Positions 16,236 to 23,791 of a DNA stretch of 34,830 bases are shown here, piece by piece; within the stretch, counting starts at the first letter, position 1, and every line of letters starts with the position of its first letter. The position numbers and the translations under genes were made by a program. The notes below the pieces were generated by a model. It did no database searches. It saw only the letters and a program-made list of their open reading frames with translations, and was not told where the DNA came from. Source of the stretch: Acidobacteriota bacterium (lineage in GTDB: Bacteria; Acidobacteriota; Vicinamibacteria; Marinacidobacterales; Marinacidobacteraceae); NCBI GenBank assembly GCA_009835985.1, contig VXWI01000018.1, positions 1-34,830 on the forward strand, in the 5' to 3' direction.

Positions 16236-16241
16236 AGCCTA
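16236..16241 (-). promoter_or_regulatory. candidate -10 element of the BASS transporter gene
   Basis: TAGGCT on the minus strand ends 6 nt before ATG 16229. If this is a -10, the transcript would begin at or next to the start codon and be leaderless. Structured repeat B lies about 45 bp further upstream. Confidence 0.35.
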
Positions 16242-16286
16242 GTGCGGTGGTCCGACCGGACCGATAGTGTTTGCGGTCCGGCGCCC

Positions 16287-16471
16287 TAGCAGCCTGTGGA
16301 TAAAGTGACGTGAGCACCGAGAACGCCGAGGCGCCCGGCTGACAAGGCGCGTGAGGGAGGAATACCGAGTGTATTCCGACCGAAACGCAACGCAGAGCGC
16401 CTCGTAGAGGCGCGGTTCAGGCGGGATGCATCGGCGTTCGAATGCCGCGTGACTTTGTCCACAGGCTGCTA
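16287..16471 (-). mobile_element. MITE-like structured repeat, copy B (inverted relative to copy A)
   Basis: This element of 185 bp has 24-bp terminal inverted repeats (16287-16310 and 16448-16471, 22 of 24 matching), each beginning TAGCAGCCTGTGGA. Read on the minus strand it carries the same internal order as copy A: a 7-bp hairpin (16397-16403 with 16407-16413), a 7-bp hairpin (16359-16365 with 16371-16377), and the conserved 60-nt block (16333-16392). The terminal TA could be part of a TA target duplication, as in IS630/Tc1-type elements; this is inference. It lies in the divergent region between the BASS gene and the permease-prefix gene, whose Shine-Dalgarno starts 15 nt beyond its edge. 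Confidence 0.8.
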
Positions 16472-16501
16472 AACCCGCGTCGTTCGGAGGGGGCGCCAGA
16501 C

Positions 16502-17863
16502 ATGAACCGCGAGACCACCGGGCGAGACGAGCCGGCGCGCTTCGCCGCGTGGCGCTCCCATCGGCTTCGGAACGGCAGGAGGTCGAGAACCGACCTGGAC
16601 GAACTGGAGGAAGCGCTCTCCGGCGCATTCAGCTCGCTGCAGGAGGCCGGACTCGCCCCTGACGAAGCGTTCCTCGTGGCCCTGAGACGCGTCGGGGAAC
16701 GGGATCCTCCAACCCGCGAGTTCGCCCGGCAGCACGCCGATCGGATGCTGGAGCCGCCGGCCCAAAGCGAGACCGGCCGCTGGGGAGTCGGCGCCGAGAC
16801 CTGGGGCGCGCTGGGCCTGGCGGCGCTCGCCGCCGCCGCCGCCAAGGCGCTGCAGCTCTTCGGCCCTCCGCTCACGGAGGACGCCATCGCCTTCTACGCC
16901 CGGAACGGGACCGTTGTGGCGCTGGGATGCGTCGCCGGCTACTTCGCCTGGAAGCGCGGGCTGGTCACCTCCGGCCCGGTTCGAATCGCGGCGGCCCTCT
17001 TTGCCGCGGCGGTCCTGATCAACCTGTTCCCGTTCACGCCGGCAGGGGCCACCGAAGTGCTCACCACGCTTCATCTGCCGATCGCGCTGTGGCTGGCGGT
17101 CGGCATCGTCCATAGCGCGGGACGCTGGGGCGTCTCGGCGAACCGGATGGGCTTCGTCCGGTTTTCCGGCGAACTCTTCATCCACGGCGTCCTGATCGCG
17201 CTCGGCGGGCTGGTCCTCTCCGCCATCACGCTCACCCTGTTCGGGAGGATCGGCGTGGACACCGACCGGCTCTGGGGAGCCTGGGTGTTGCCCTGCGGAG
17301 CGGCCGGCGCCGTCGTGATCGCCTCCTGGCTCGCGGAAAGCAGGACTCGCGTTACCGGCAGCCTGGCGCCGCTCCTGGCCCGGATCTTCACTCCCCTCTT
17401 CGCCTTCGCGCTGCTCGCACTGCTCGTGACGATGGCGTGGACGGGCGCCGGACTTCGGATCGAGCGCGAGGTCCTCATCGTTCTCGACCTGCTCCTGGCC
17501 GTGGTCGTGGGTCTGGTTCTCTACGCCGTCTCGGCTCGCGAGCCGGACAAGGAGCCGGGCCCGTTCGACGCACTGCAGTTGTTTCTGGTCGCGCTCGCGC
17601 TGGTCGTGGACCTGCTGGCGCTGGGGGCCATCGGGGCCCGCATCGCCGAGTTCGGCTTCACCGCCAACCGGACGGCGGCGCTCGGCCTGAACCTGGTCCT
17701 GCTCGCCAACCTGGCCGGGTCGGCTTGGCTCTATCTGCGCTTTGTGCGCGGGCGGGGACCGTTCGCCGCGCTCGAACGCTGGCAAACCGGCTTCCTTCCG
17801 GCGTACGCCGCGTGGGCCGCGGTGGTCGCCGCCGCCTTTCCCCCGCTGTTCGGCTACCTCTAG
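16502..17863 (+). CDS. permease-prefix-domain membrane protein
   Basis: This is a 453-residue protein. ATG 16502 is preceded by GGAGGGGG at good spacing, and starting further upstream would read into repeat B. The soluble N-terminal segment (about 25-70, LDELEEALSGAFSSLQEAGLAPDEAFLVALRRVG) resembles the permease prefix domain often fused to ABC permeases and other membrane proteins. About ten hydrophobic segments follow, ending LPAYAAWAAVVAAAFPPLFGYL. No transport motif is recognisable, and the C-terminal part recalls DUF4153-type proteins only loosely. No partner ATPase is adjacent, so it is not clearly an ABC permease. It converges on the outer-membrane protein gene with a 21-nt gap. Confidence 0.78.
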   Translation: MNRETTGRDEPARFAAWRSHRLRNGRRSRTDLDELEEALSGAFSSLQEAGLAPDEAFLVALRRVGERDPPTREFARQHADRMLEPPAQSETGRWGVGAETWGALGLAALAAAAAKALQLFGPPLTEDAIAFYARNGTVVALGCVAGYFAWKRGLVTSGPVRIAAALFAAAVLINLFPFTPAGATEVLTTLHLPIALWLAVGIVHSAGRWGVSANRMGFVRFSGELFIHGVLIALGGLVLSAITLTLFGRIGVDTDRLWGAWVLPCGAAGAVVIASWLAESRTRVTGSLAPLLARIFTPLFAFALLALLVTMAWTGAGLRIEREVLIVLDLLLAVVVGLVLYAVSAREPDKEPGPFDALQLFLVALALVVDLLALGAIGARIAEFGFTANRTAALGLNLVLLANLAGSAWLYLRFVRGRGPFAALERWQTGFLPAYAAWAAVVAAAFPPLFGYL

Positions 17864-17884
17864 CCCGCGCTCCTGCGGAGCCGC

Positions 17885-18835
17885 TCAGAATCGGAGCTTC
17901 AGGAAGACGCTGAGCGCCGTGTAGGCCACGCTCTCCTCGGTCCGGATGCGGAAGGTCACCGGCTCGCTGCCGTCGAGACGGAGCTGCGAGGCGTGGCTCC
18001 GGAGGCGCTCCCACTCGGTCTCGTCCTCGAACGGGTCCGAACGGACGTAGCGCGCCTGGAGCCCCAGCGAGGCGTTGTCGTTCACCTCCCAGTCCACGCC
18101 GGCGAGAGCCTGGAACGCCGTGAGGCGGTCGCTCAGTTCTCCCTGCTTGCTGGTGGTCGTTGCGGCGAGGTTCCTCCGGACCTCCCCCTCGTTCGGCAGC
18201 CCCGCCGCGGTGGCGATCTTCGCCGGGTCGGCGTTGCGCACCCACAGGTCTCCGTAGTCCAGCTCCGTCCAGGAGACTCCCACGCCCAACCCGGCGAAGG
18301 GCTTGAGCGCGCCGTCCACGGGCAGGTCGAAGACCAGGTTCAGGAAGACGTTGCGGGAGGAAACGCTGCCGATCCGGTCTTCGGCGCGCACGATCTCGCC
18401 CTCCAGCTTGCCGGCGGTGTCACCCGTCGCGCTCCCCACCGGGGAGGTCTGGTCGTATTCAGATTCCCGATAGAAGGTCTCCACCTCCATCCGGAACCAG
18501 TCCGAGACCCGGTGGCCGACCGCGAGGCCGGCCAGGGCCCCGTAGGCCGGATCGAAGGCGGTCTGCCAGCCCGCCGCCGAGCCCCGGTCCGGATCCGTGC
18601 AGCCGGAGAGTTCGGCGTAGCGCGGGTTGATGAACTCGTCGCAGCGGCTCGCCCGGTCGTTGCTCTTGCCCAGGAGCACCACCCCCGCCGCCCGGTTCGC
18701 CCCGAAGTCGCCGCGCAGGTAGATGCCGGAGCGCTCTTCTTCGGCGAGCGCGACCGGCGCGCCGGCGAACAGGAGCGCGGCCGCCAGTGGGGCGCCGATC
18801 TTCAGGCGCCGCGCGGGGGCGGAAGGGAATCTCAT
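17885..18835 (-). CDS. outer-membrane beta-barrel protein with signal peptide
   Basis: This 316-residue exported protein has a signal peptide of about 31 residues (MRFPSAPARRLKIGAPLAAALLFAGAPVALA). The mature part alternates polar and aromatic residues as in small beta-barrels: GIYLRGDFGANRAAG, WFRMEVETFYRES, LKPFAGLGVGVSWTELDYG, ALAGVDWEVNDNASLGLQARYVRSDPF. It ends in Phe (FLKLRF), the expected BAM-recognition residue. Two cysteines about 15 residues apart in the first large loop (SRCDEF and SGCTDP) could form a disulfide. Its ATG overlaps the stop of the MqnD-like gene as ATGA, so it is probably translationally coupled. The role is unknown; structural or small-solute porin roles are possible. 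Confidence 0.82.
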   Translation of the reverse strand: MRFPSAPARRLKIGAPLAAALLFAGAPVALAEEERSGIYLRGDFGANRAAGVVLLGKSNDRASRCDEFINPRYAELSGCTDPDRGSAAGWQTAFDPAYGALAGLAVGHRVSDWFRMEVETFYRESEYDQTSPVGSATGDTAGKLEGEIVRAEDRIGSVSSRNVFLNLVFDLPVDGALKPFAGLGVGVSWTELDYGDLWVRNADPAKIATAAGLPNEGEVRRNLAATTTSKQGELSDRLTAFQALAGVDWEVNDNASLGLQARYVRSDPFEDETEWERLRSHASQLRLDGSEPVTFRIRTEESVAYTALSVFLKLRF

Positions 18836-19671
18836 CGGATCAGCTCGAAATCGGGAGCTTCGGAAACCACCCCGGCGCGCTCGGCCATCCTGAAGAGCAC
18901 CCGGAGCGCCGCCTCCCCGGAGTCCCCCATGTCGCGGGTCAGAGCGGAGACGTACATCTTGACGAACTTCCGCCCCAGCTCGCGTTCGAGCCCGCGGCCG
19001 AATAGGAGCGCGTAGTCGAGCGCTTCGTCCTCGTTCGCGTAGGCCCAGTCGATGCTCGCCCGCATCGCCCGGTTCACCTCGATCGCCAGGTCGCGGCCGA
19101 GGTCCCGCCTCACCACGTCGAGTCCGAGCGGCAGGGGCAGCCCGTGCTCCTCCTCGAAACGGACCCCGAAGTCCGAGAGCAGGTGGAATCCGCGCGCCTC
19201 GTAGGTCAGTTGCCCTTCGTGGATGACGACGCCCGCTTCGGCCCGGCCTTCATCGACCGTTTCGAAGATGCGGTCGAAGGGAACGACCACCGGCTCGAAC
19301 TCGCCGATGTAACAGCGGGCCAGCAGCGCCGCCGTGGTCCGCGGACCGGGAATCGCCACCCGGCGCCCTTCCAGGTCCTCGAGCCTTCCGGCCTTCCGGC
19401 TCACCACCACCGGGCCGTATCCCTCCCCCATGCTGGCTCCGGTCGCCATGATCCAGTAGCGGTCCGCGACCGACAGGTAGGCGTGGGCCGAGATCGCGGT
19501 GATCGGAAGTTCCCCGGCGAGGGCGCGGTCGTTCAGGCTCTCGATGTCCTCCAGCACGTGCTCCACCTGGTAGTCGCGGATGCGCACCGCGCCCTTCGCG
19601 AGGGCGCAGAACATGAAAGCGTCGTCGGGGTCGGGGCTGTGCCCGACCCGCAGGATGGGAGGAGGCGTCAC
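18832..19671 (-). CDS. MqnD-like protein (1,4-dihydroxy-6-naphthoate synthase family)
   Basis: This is a periplasmic-binding-protein-fold enzyme of the MqnA/MqnD family; MqnD acts late in the futalosine route to menaquinone. At 279 residues it has the family's length and no signal peptide, so it is cytoplasmic. Signature regions are LRVGHSPDPDDAFMFCALA (canonical MqnD has a SPCPNDTFIF-type sequence), VEHVLEDIESLNDRAL, ITAISAHAYLSVADRYWIMATGASMGEGYGPVVV, and GVVIHEGQLTYEARGF. The changed substrate-loop residues suggest the alternative branch annotated in some lineages. The start is GTG, overlapping the udk stop as GTGA. No other mqn genes are in the window. Confidence 0.82.
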   Translation of the reverse strand: MTPPPILRVGHSPDPDDAFMFCALAKGAVRIRDYQVEHVLEDIESLNDRALAGELPITAISAHAYLSVADRYWIMATGASMGEGYGPVVVSRKAGRLEDLEGRRVAIPGPRTTAALLARCYIGEFEPVVVPFDRIFETVDEGRAEAGVVIHEGQLTYEARGFHLLSDFGVRFEEEHGLPLPLGLDVVRRDLGRDLAIEVNRAMRASIDWAYANEDEALDYALLFGRGLERELGRKFVKMYVSALTRDMGDSGEAALRVLFRMAERAGVVSEAPDFELIR

Positions 19672-20330
19672 GGATTCGTTCCTTTCGCTTGGAATGCGGG
19701 CGGAGGAGCGGAAGTATCCCCTGTCACGCGAGCCGTGGCCCGGTCCACGCCTTCGTCGCCCCAGTCCACCGGGAAAACGAGGTCGGCGGCCCGGGCCGCA
19801 CCTGCCAGGTAGCGCCGCTGTGCCGGGATCACCATGTTCTCGAACCGTTCCCGGACCTCGGCCGGCGTATAGGCGCGCTCCGCGCCGTCCCGCCTGATAC
19901 GCCTGCGGAGGAGCACATCGAGATCGCCCTCGAGGAGGATGCGGAGATTCGCGGCCTCCCGGACCCGAGCATCCCAGAGGGCGAAGACCCCCTCCGCAAC
20001 CACCAGCTTTGTGGGGCCGAGGGAGCCGGCCACCCGGCGCGCGCCCGTCGCGAAGTCGTAGTCCAGATCGGGGACGGATCCACCGGCGCGCAGCGCCTCG
20101 AGGTGTTCGGCGAACAGGTCCAGGTCATAGGACTCCGGCTCGTCGTAGTTGACGTCCGTGCGCTCGGTGCGGGACAGGTGCGAGGTGTCCCGGTAGTAGT
20201 CGTCCTGCGAGAGCACGACCGCCTGCCGGGCGGGAAACCGCGCCGCCAGAGCCCGGGCGAAACGGGTCTTCCCGGTGCACGTCCACCCGGCGACGGCCAC
20301 CACGCGGACGCTGTGGGGCGCAGCGATCAG
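19668..20330 (-). CDS. udk: uridine kinase-like P-loop kinase
   Basis: This is a nucleoside kinase of the uridine kinase/phosphoribulokinase family, expected to phosphorylate uridine and/or cytidine in pyrimidine salvage. Motifs: Walker A in VAVAGWTCTGKTRFA, the substrate motif LSQDDYYRDTSHLSRTERTDVNYDEPESYD, VVAEGVFALWD, RRRIRRDGAERAYTP, and a closing aliphatic strand (ADLVFPVDWG). No ATG or TTG fits. CTG at 20330 overlaps the gatB stop as CTGA and has GGGAG upstream, giving 220 residues. GTG at 20303 (211 residues) is the conventional alternative, but it would leave only five residues before the P-loop glycine and has no ribosome binding site. Function is more secure than the start. Confidence 0.8.
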   Translation of the reverse strand: MIAAPHSVRVVAVAGWTCTGKTRFARALAARFPARQAVVLSQDDYYRDTSHLSRTERTDVNYDEPESYDLDLFAEHLEALRAGGSVPDLDYDFATGARRVAGSLGPTKLVVAEGVFALWDARVREAANLRILLEGDLDVLLRRRIRRDGAERAYTPAEVRERFENMVIPAQRRYLAGAARAADLVFPVDWGDEGVDRATARVTGDTSAPPPAFQAKGTNP

Positions 20331-21817
20331 GACTCTCCCGAGCCTCGCTCGAGCGCTCGTTCGAGCGCCGCCCGGGCCTCGCGGGCATCCGCTTTCCCGC
20401 GGAGTTCGCGCATCAACTGCCCTACGAAGAAGCCGATCACCTTCTTCTTGCCCGCGCGGTAGGCGTCCCGGTCCTCGGGGTGTTCGGCGACGAGCCGGGC
20501 GGCGGTCTCGTCCAGGCGGGACCCACCCGCCAGGTCGGCGAATCCGAGTTCCGCCATGAGTTCGCGGGCGGTGCGTCCGGTGTCGCACATCGCCTGGAAG
20601 ACCTCGCGCGCGGCGTTCCGCGGCAACTCCTTCGCGGCGAGGAGATGCACCAGCTCGCCGAGCCGCTCCGGAGGCGCCGCGAACCGTCCGTCCAGCTTTT
20701 CCCGGGAAACCACTTCGGTGGTGATCCAGCCGGCGGCCACTGCCGCGGCCTCGACGACCGGAGAACCGGCGCCCGTCGCCGCGGCCACGGTCCCCTCGTA
20801 GTAGTCCGCCAGGTCCCGGCGCGCGGCGATCCGCCCGGCCTGGTCCGAGGCGATGCCGTGCTCGCTCCGGTAACGGGCGGCGCGAGCCCGCGGGAATTCG
20901 GGCAGCGCGCTGCGCGCCGCTTCGAGCAACCCTTCGGGGAGCCGGAGCGGGGGGAGGTCGGGATCGGGGAAGTAGCGGTAGTCCTCGGCCTCCTCCTTGC
21001 TGCGCATGGGCTCGGTCACTCCGCGCGCCTCGTCGTAGAGACGCGTCTCCTGGACGACCTTTCGTCCGCCAGCCAGGGCCTCGCGCTGGCGCTGCTCCTC
21101 ATACTCGAGCGCCCGCTGGAGGAACCGGAACGAGTTCAGGTTCTTGAGCTCCACCTTGACCCCGTAGTCGACGTCGCCTCGCCGCCGGACCGAGACGTTG
21201 CCGTCCATGCGCAGGTTGCCCTTCTCCATGTCCGCATCGGACACCCTGCAATAGACGATCCGGCTCTTGAGTTCCCGGGCGTAGGCGACCGCCTCGGCGG
21301 CCGAACGCATGTCCGGGTCGCTCACGATCTCGATGAGCGGCACGCCGGCGCGGTTGAAGTCCACTCCGCTCCGCTTGTCCGACCCCGGGAAGCCGTCGTG
21401 AACCAGCTTTCCGGCGTCCTCCTCGATCTGGATCCGGTTGATCCCGACGTTGCGATCGACCGGCTCCCCGTCCCGCTCCTCCTCGAGCCGGATGTGGACG
21501 GACCCCGCCTCCGCCAGCGGAAACTCGTACTGGGTGATCTGGTACCCCTTGGGGAGATCGGGATAGAAGTAGTGCTTCCGCTCGAACACCGACTCTTCGT
21601 TGATCTCGCAGTCGAGGGCGAGCCCGGCGCGCACCGCGAGTTCCACCGCTCTCCGGTTGGGCACCGGGAGCGCTCCGGGGAGGCCGTAGCACACCGCACA
21701 CAGGTGCGTGTTCGGGGGTGAGCCGAACTTGTTCGGGCAGCCGCAGAAGAGCTTCGTCCGGGTATCGAGCTGGACGTGCACCTCCAGCCCGATGACGGTC
21801 TCGAAAGGGTCGGTCAC
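20327..21817 (-). CDS. gatB: Asp-tRNA(Asn)/Glu-tRNA(Gln) amidotransferase subunit B
   Basis: GatB is the tRNA-binding kinase subunit of GatCAB, which converts mischarged Glu-tRNA(Gln) or Asp-tRNA(Asn) to the amidated form. At 496 residues it is of usual length. Features: IGLEVHVQLDTRTKLFCGC; a four-cysteine zinc site (C25, C27, C40, C43); KHYFYPDLPKGYQITQYEFPLAEAG; GINRIQIEEDAGKLVHD; DFNRAGVPLIEIVSDPDMRS; MEKGNLRMDGNVSVR; and a C-terminal YqeY-like tail with GKKKVIGFFVGQLMRELRGKAD. The start is GTG, 18 nt after the acyl-CoA synthetase stop. gatA and gatC are not in the window, so the subunits are encoded at separate loci. Confidence 0.96.
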   Translation of the reverse strand: MTDPFETVIGLEVHVQLDTRTKLFCGCPNKFGSPPNTHLCAVCYGLPGALPVPNRRAVELAVRAGLALDCEINEESVFERKHYFYPDLPKGYQITQYEFPLAEAGSVHIRLEEERDGEPVDRNVGINRIQIEEDAGKLVHDGFPGSDKRSGVDFNRAGVPLIEIVSDPDMRSAAEAVAYARELKSRIVYCRVSDADMEKGNLRMDGNVSVRRRGDVDYGVKVELKNLNSFRFLQRALEYEEQRQREALAGGRKVVQETRLYDEARGVTEPMRSKEEAEDYRYFPDPDLPPLRLPEGLLEAARSALPEFPRARAARYRSEHGIASDQAGRIAARRDLADYYEGTVAAATGAGSPVVEAAAVAAGWITTEVVSREKLDGRFAAPPERLGELVHLLAAKELPRNAAREVFQAMCDTGRTARELMAELGFADLAGGSRLDETAARLVAEHPEDRDAYRAGKKKVIGFFVGQLMRELRGKADAREARAALERALERGSGES

Positions 21818-21835
21818 CGGGCCCGGACGGAACCG

Positions 21836-23620
21836 TCAGGAATACAGGGACTCGATCAGGTCGGCATACCGCTCCGCCACCACCCGGCGCTTCACCTTCA
21901 TGGTGGGCGTCAGCTCCCCGCTCTCGATGGTGAAGGACGCCGTCACCACGGCGATCTTCTTGACCTGCTCGAAGGACGCGAGTCCCTCGCTCAGCCGGCC
22001 GATCTCGGTCATCAGATGCCCCTGGACGCGTTCGTCGGCGGCCATCGCCTCGGGGCTGTCGGCCGATATTCCTTCTCCCTCGCACCACCTCGCGAGCTGC
22101 TCGAAGTCCGGCGCGACCAGCGCCGAAAGGTAGGGCTTGCCGTCCCCGACCATCACCAGTTCGGCGATGTAGACGCTCGACTTGAGGCTTCCCTCGATCG
22201 GTTGCGGCGCGACGTTCTTGCCTCCGGCGGTGACGAGCAGGTCCTTCTTCCGATCCGTGATCCGCAGGAAGCCGTCCTCGTCGAAGGCCCCGACGTCGCC
22301 GGTGTGGAACCAGCCGTCCACGATCGCCTCGTTGGTGGCCGCCTCGTTGCCGAAGTACCCCTTCATCACGTTGTGGCCGCGGCAGAGGATCTCCCCGTCG
22401 TCGGCGATCTTCACGTCCACGCCGCGAATGGGGGTCCCCACCGTTCCGAACCGGAAGCGCTCCCGGCAGTTCACGGTGATGACCGGCGAGGTCTCCGTCA
22501 GTCCGTAGCCCTCGATCACGACCCAGCCCGCCGCCAGGAAGAACTCGGCGACGTCGCGGGGAAGCGCCGCCCCGCCGGAGACGAAGAGCTCCATCCGCCC
22601 ACCCATCCGGGCGTGGAGCTTGCTGAACACCAGCTTCGTCGCCAGGCCGTACTTGAACTTCAGGCCCGCCGGCACCGCGGCGCCGTCCTGGCGGTGCTTG
22701 CCCACGGCGTACCCGACCGAGAACGCCCAGTTGAAGATCTTCTGCTTCAGGGAGCTGCCGGCGGCCGCCGACTCGAGGACCTTGTCCCGCATCTTCTCGT
22801 AAAAGCGCGGCACGCACGCCATCACCGTGGGGTGGACCTCCCCGATGTTCTGGACCAGGGTGTCCATGCTCTCGGCGATCGCGATCGTGACCCCGGCGTG
22901 CGGATACAGGTAGTGCGCCACCATGCGCGCGAACACGTGGCTGTACGGCAGCACGGAGATCGCGCGATCCTCCGGAGTCAGCGTCAGCGCCTCGTGCGAG
23001 GCGAGGGTGTTCTGAACCAGGTTCGCCTGGGTGAGCATCACCCCCTTCGGATTGCCGGTGGTTCCGGAGGTGTAGATGATGGTGGCGACGTCGTCACCCG
23101 AAACCGCCGCCGCGAGGCGCTCGGCCCCGCCGGAATCCACCGCGCGCGAACTCTTGCCGGCGTCGGTCACCCTCGACCACGACTGACCCCCCGAACCGTC
23201 CACCGGCGCGTCGAGCGTGAAGACCATCTCGACGGCGGGCAGCGAGTCGCGGACTGCCGCGATCTTGGCCTGCTGCTCCGCTGAGGAGGCGATCACCACC
23301 CGCGCACCCGAGTCCTGGATGATGTAGGCGGCCTGCTGCGCCGTGAGGGTGGGATAGATCGGGACCGTCACGGCGCCCAGGATCTGAAGTCCCGCTTCGA
23401 TGGTGAACCACTCCAGGCGGTTCTCCGAAAGGAGCACCACCCGGTCTCCCTTCTGCACTCCGCGCAGCGACAGCCCTACCGCCGCGTCCCGCGCGGCGTC
23501 GAGCCACCCCGCGGACGAAAGACTCTTCCACTCGCCGCCCTCCTTGTGGAGGATGGCGTCGTCCTTGTTGTGCCGCTCGCAGGCGGCGGCGAAAAGCTGG
23601 TTGAGGGTCTGCGCTTCCAT
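21836..23620 (-). CDS. long-chain acyl-CoA synthetase (AMP-binding)
   Basis: This is an ATP-dependent fatty-acid:CoA ligase of the adenylate-forming family, 594 residues. The start at ATG 23620 has GGAGGTGT six bases upstream; the frame extends 98 codons further into REP-like hairpins and is not credible there. Motifs: IIYTSGTTGNPKGVML (P-loop, about 181-196), EGYGLTETSPVI (about 370-381), a DGWFHTGDVGAFDEDGFL segment and DRKKDLLVTAGGKNVAPQPIE. It resembles the bacterial and plant long-chain synthetases of the FadD15/FAA type. It heads the five-gene minus-strand run and is divergent from the LysE gene. TAAGAT at 23641-23646 (minus strand) may be its -10. Confidence 0.93.
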   Translation of the reverse strand: MEAQTLNQLFAAACERHNKDDAILHKEGGEWKSLSSAGWLDAARDAAVGLSLRGVQKGDRVVLLSENRLEWFTIEAGLQILGAVTVPIYPTLTAQQAAYIIQDSGARVVIASSAEQQAKIAAVRDSLPAVEMVFTLDAPVDGSGGQSWSRVTDAGKSSRAVDSGGAERLAAAVSGDDVATIIYTSGTTGNPKGVMLTQANLVQNTLASHEALTLTPEDRAISVLPYSHVFARMVAHYLYPHAGVTIAIAESMDTLVQNIGEVHPTVMACVPRFYEKMRDKVLESAAAGSSLKQKIFNWAFSVGYAVGKHRQDGAAVPAGLKFKYGLATKLVFSKLHARMGGRMELFVSGGAALPRDVAEFFLAAGWVVIEGYGLTETSPVITVNCRERFRFGTVGTPIRGVDVKIADDGEILCRGHNVMKGYFGNEAATNEAIVDGWFHTGDVGAFDEDGFLRITDRKKDLLVTAGGKNVAPQPIEGSLKSSVYIAELVMVGDGKPYLSALVAPDFEQLARWCEGEGISADSPEAMAADERVQGHLMTEIGRLSEGLASFEQVKKIAVVTASFTIESGELTPTMKVKRRVVAERYADLIESLYS

Positions 23621-23640
23621 GGGAACACCTCCGGCCGGTG

Positions 23641-23646
23641 ATCTTA
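23641..23646 (-). promoter_or_regulatory. candidate -10 element of the acyl-CoA synthetase operon
   Basis: TAAGAT on the minus strand lies 20 nt before ATG 23620, leaving room for the GGAGGTGT ribosome binding site between them. No -35 is evident. Confidence 0.35.
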
Positions 23647-23678
23647 CGCAAGTGGCGTCGAAGCACCGGCCTCGGAGC

Positions 23679-23717
23679 GCCAGCCTCCGGCTGGCATCGC
23701 GGCCCGGGAGGGCCGCG
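23679..23717. repeat. pair of REP-like hairpins in a divergent intergenic region
   Basis: Two perfect hairpins stand two bases apart: 23679-23685 with 23689-23695 (7 bp, TCC loop) and 23698-23705 with 23710-23717 (8 bp, GGGA loop). GGAGCGCC precedes the first. The same octamer, in reverse complement, is joined to the hairpin at 8043-8058 (GCCGGCTGAAGCCGGC), suggesting one REP-like family. They lie between divergent genes and so cannot be conventional terminators for either. Confidence 0.65.
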
Positions 23718-23761
23718 AAACCCGCATTTACGTTGCCCGGGCCCGAGCGGCACTCCGGGGG

Positions 23762-23767
23762 TAGATT
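23762..23767 (+). promoter_or_regulatory. candidate -10 element of the LysE gene
   Basis: TAGATT followed by CCCC lies 24 nt before ATG 23792. It fits the TA-n-n-n-T pattern seen upstream of several genes here. A CTCCC run rather than a Shine-Dalgarno precedes the start. Confidence 0.3.
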
Positions 23768-23791
23768 CCCCGGCGTCCCTCCCATCCCCCC

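Noticed and set aside
14346-16289. Plus-strand open frame of 647 codons across coaX and the BASS gene
   Set aside because: It is antisense to two recognisable genes and to repeat A; the composition is Arg/Gln/Asp-rich without motifs.
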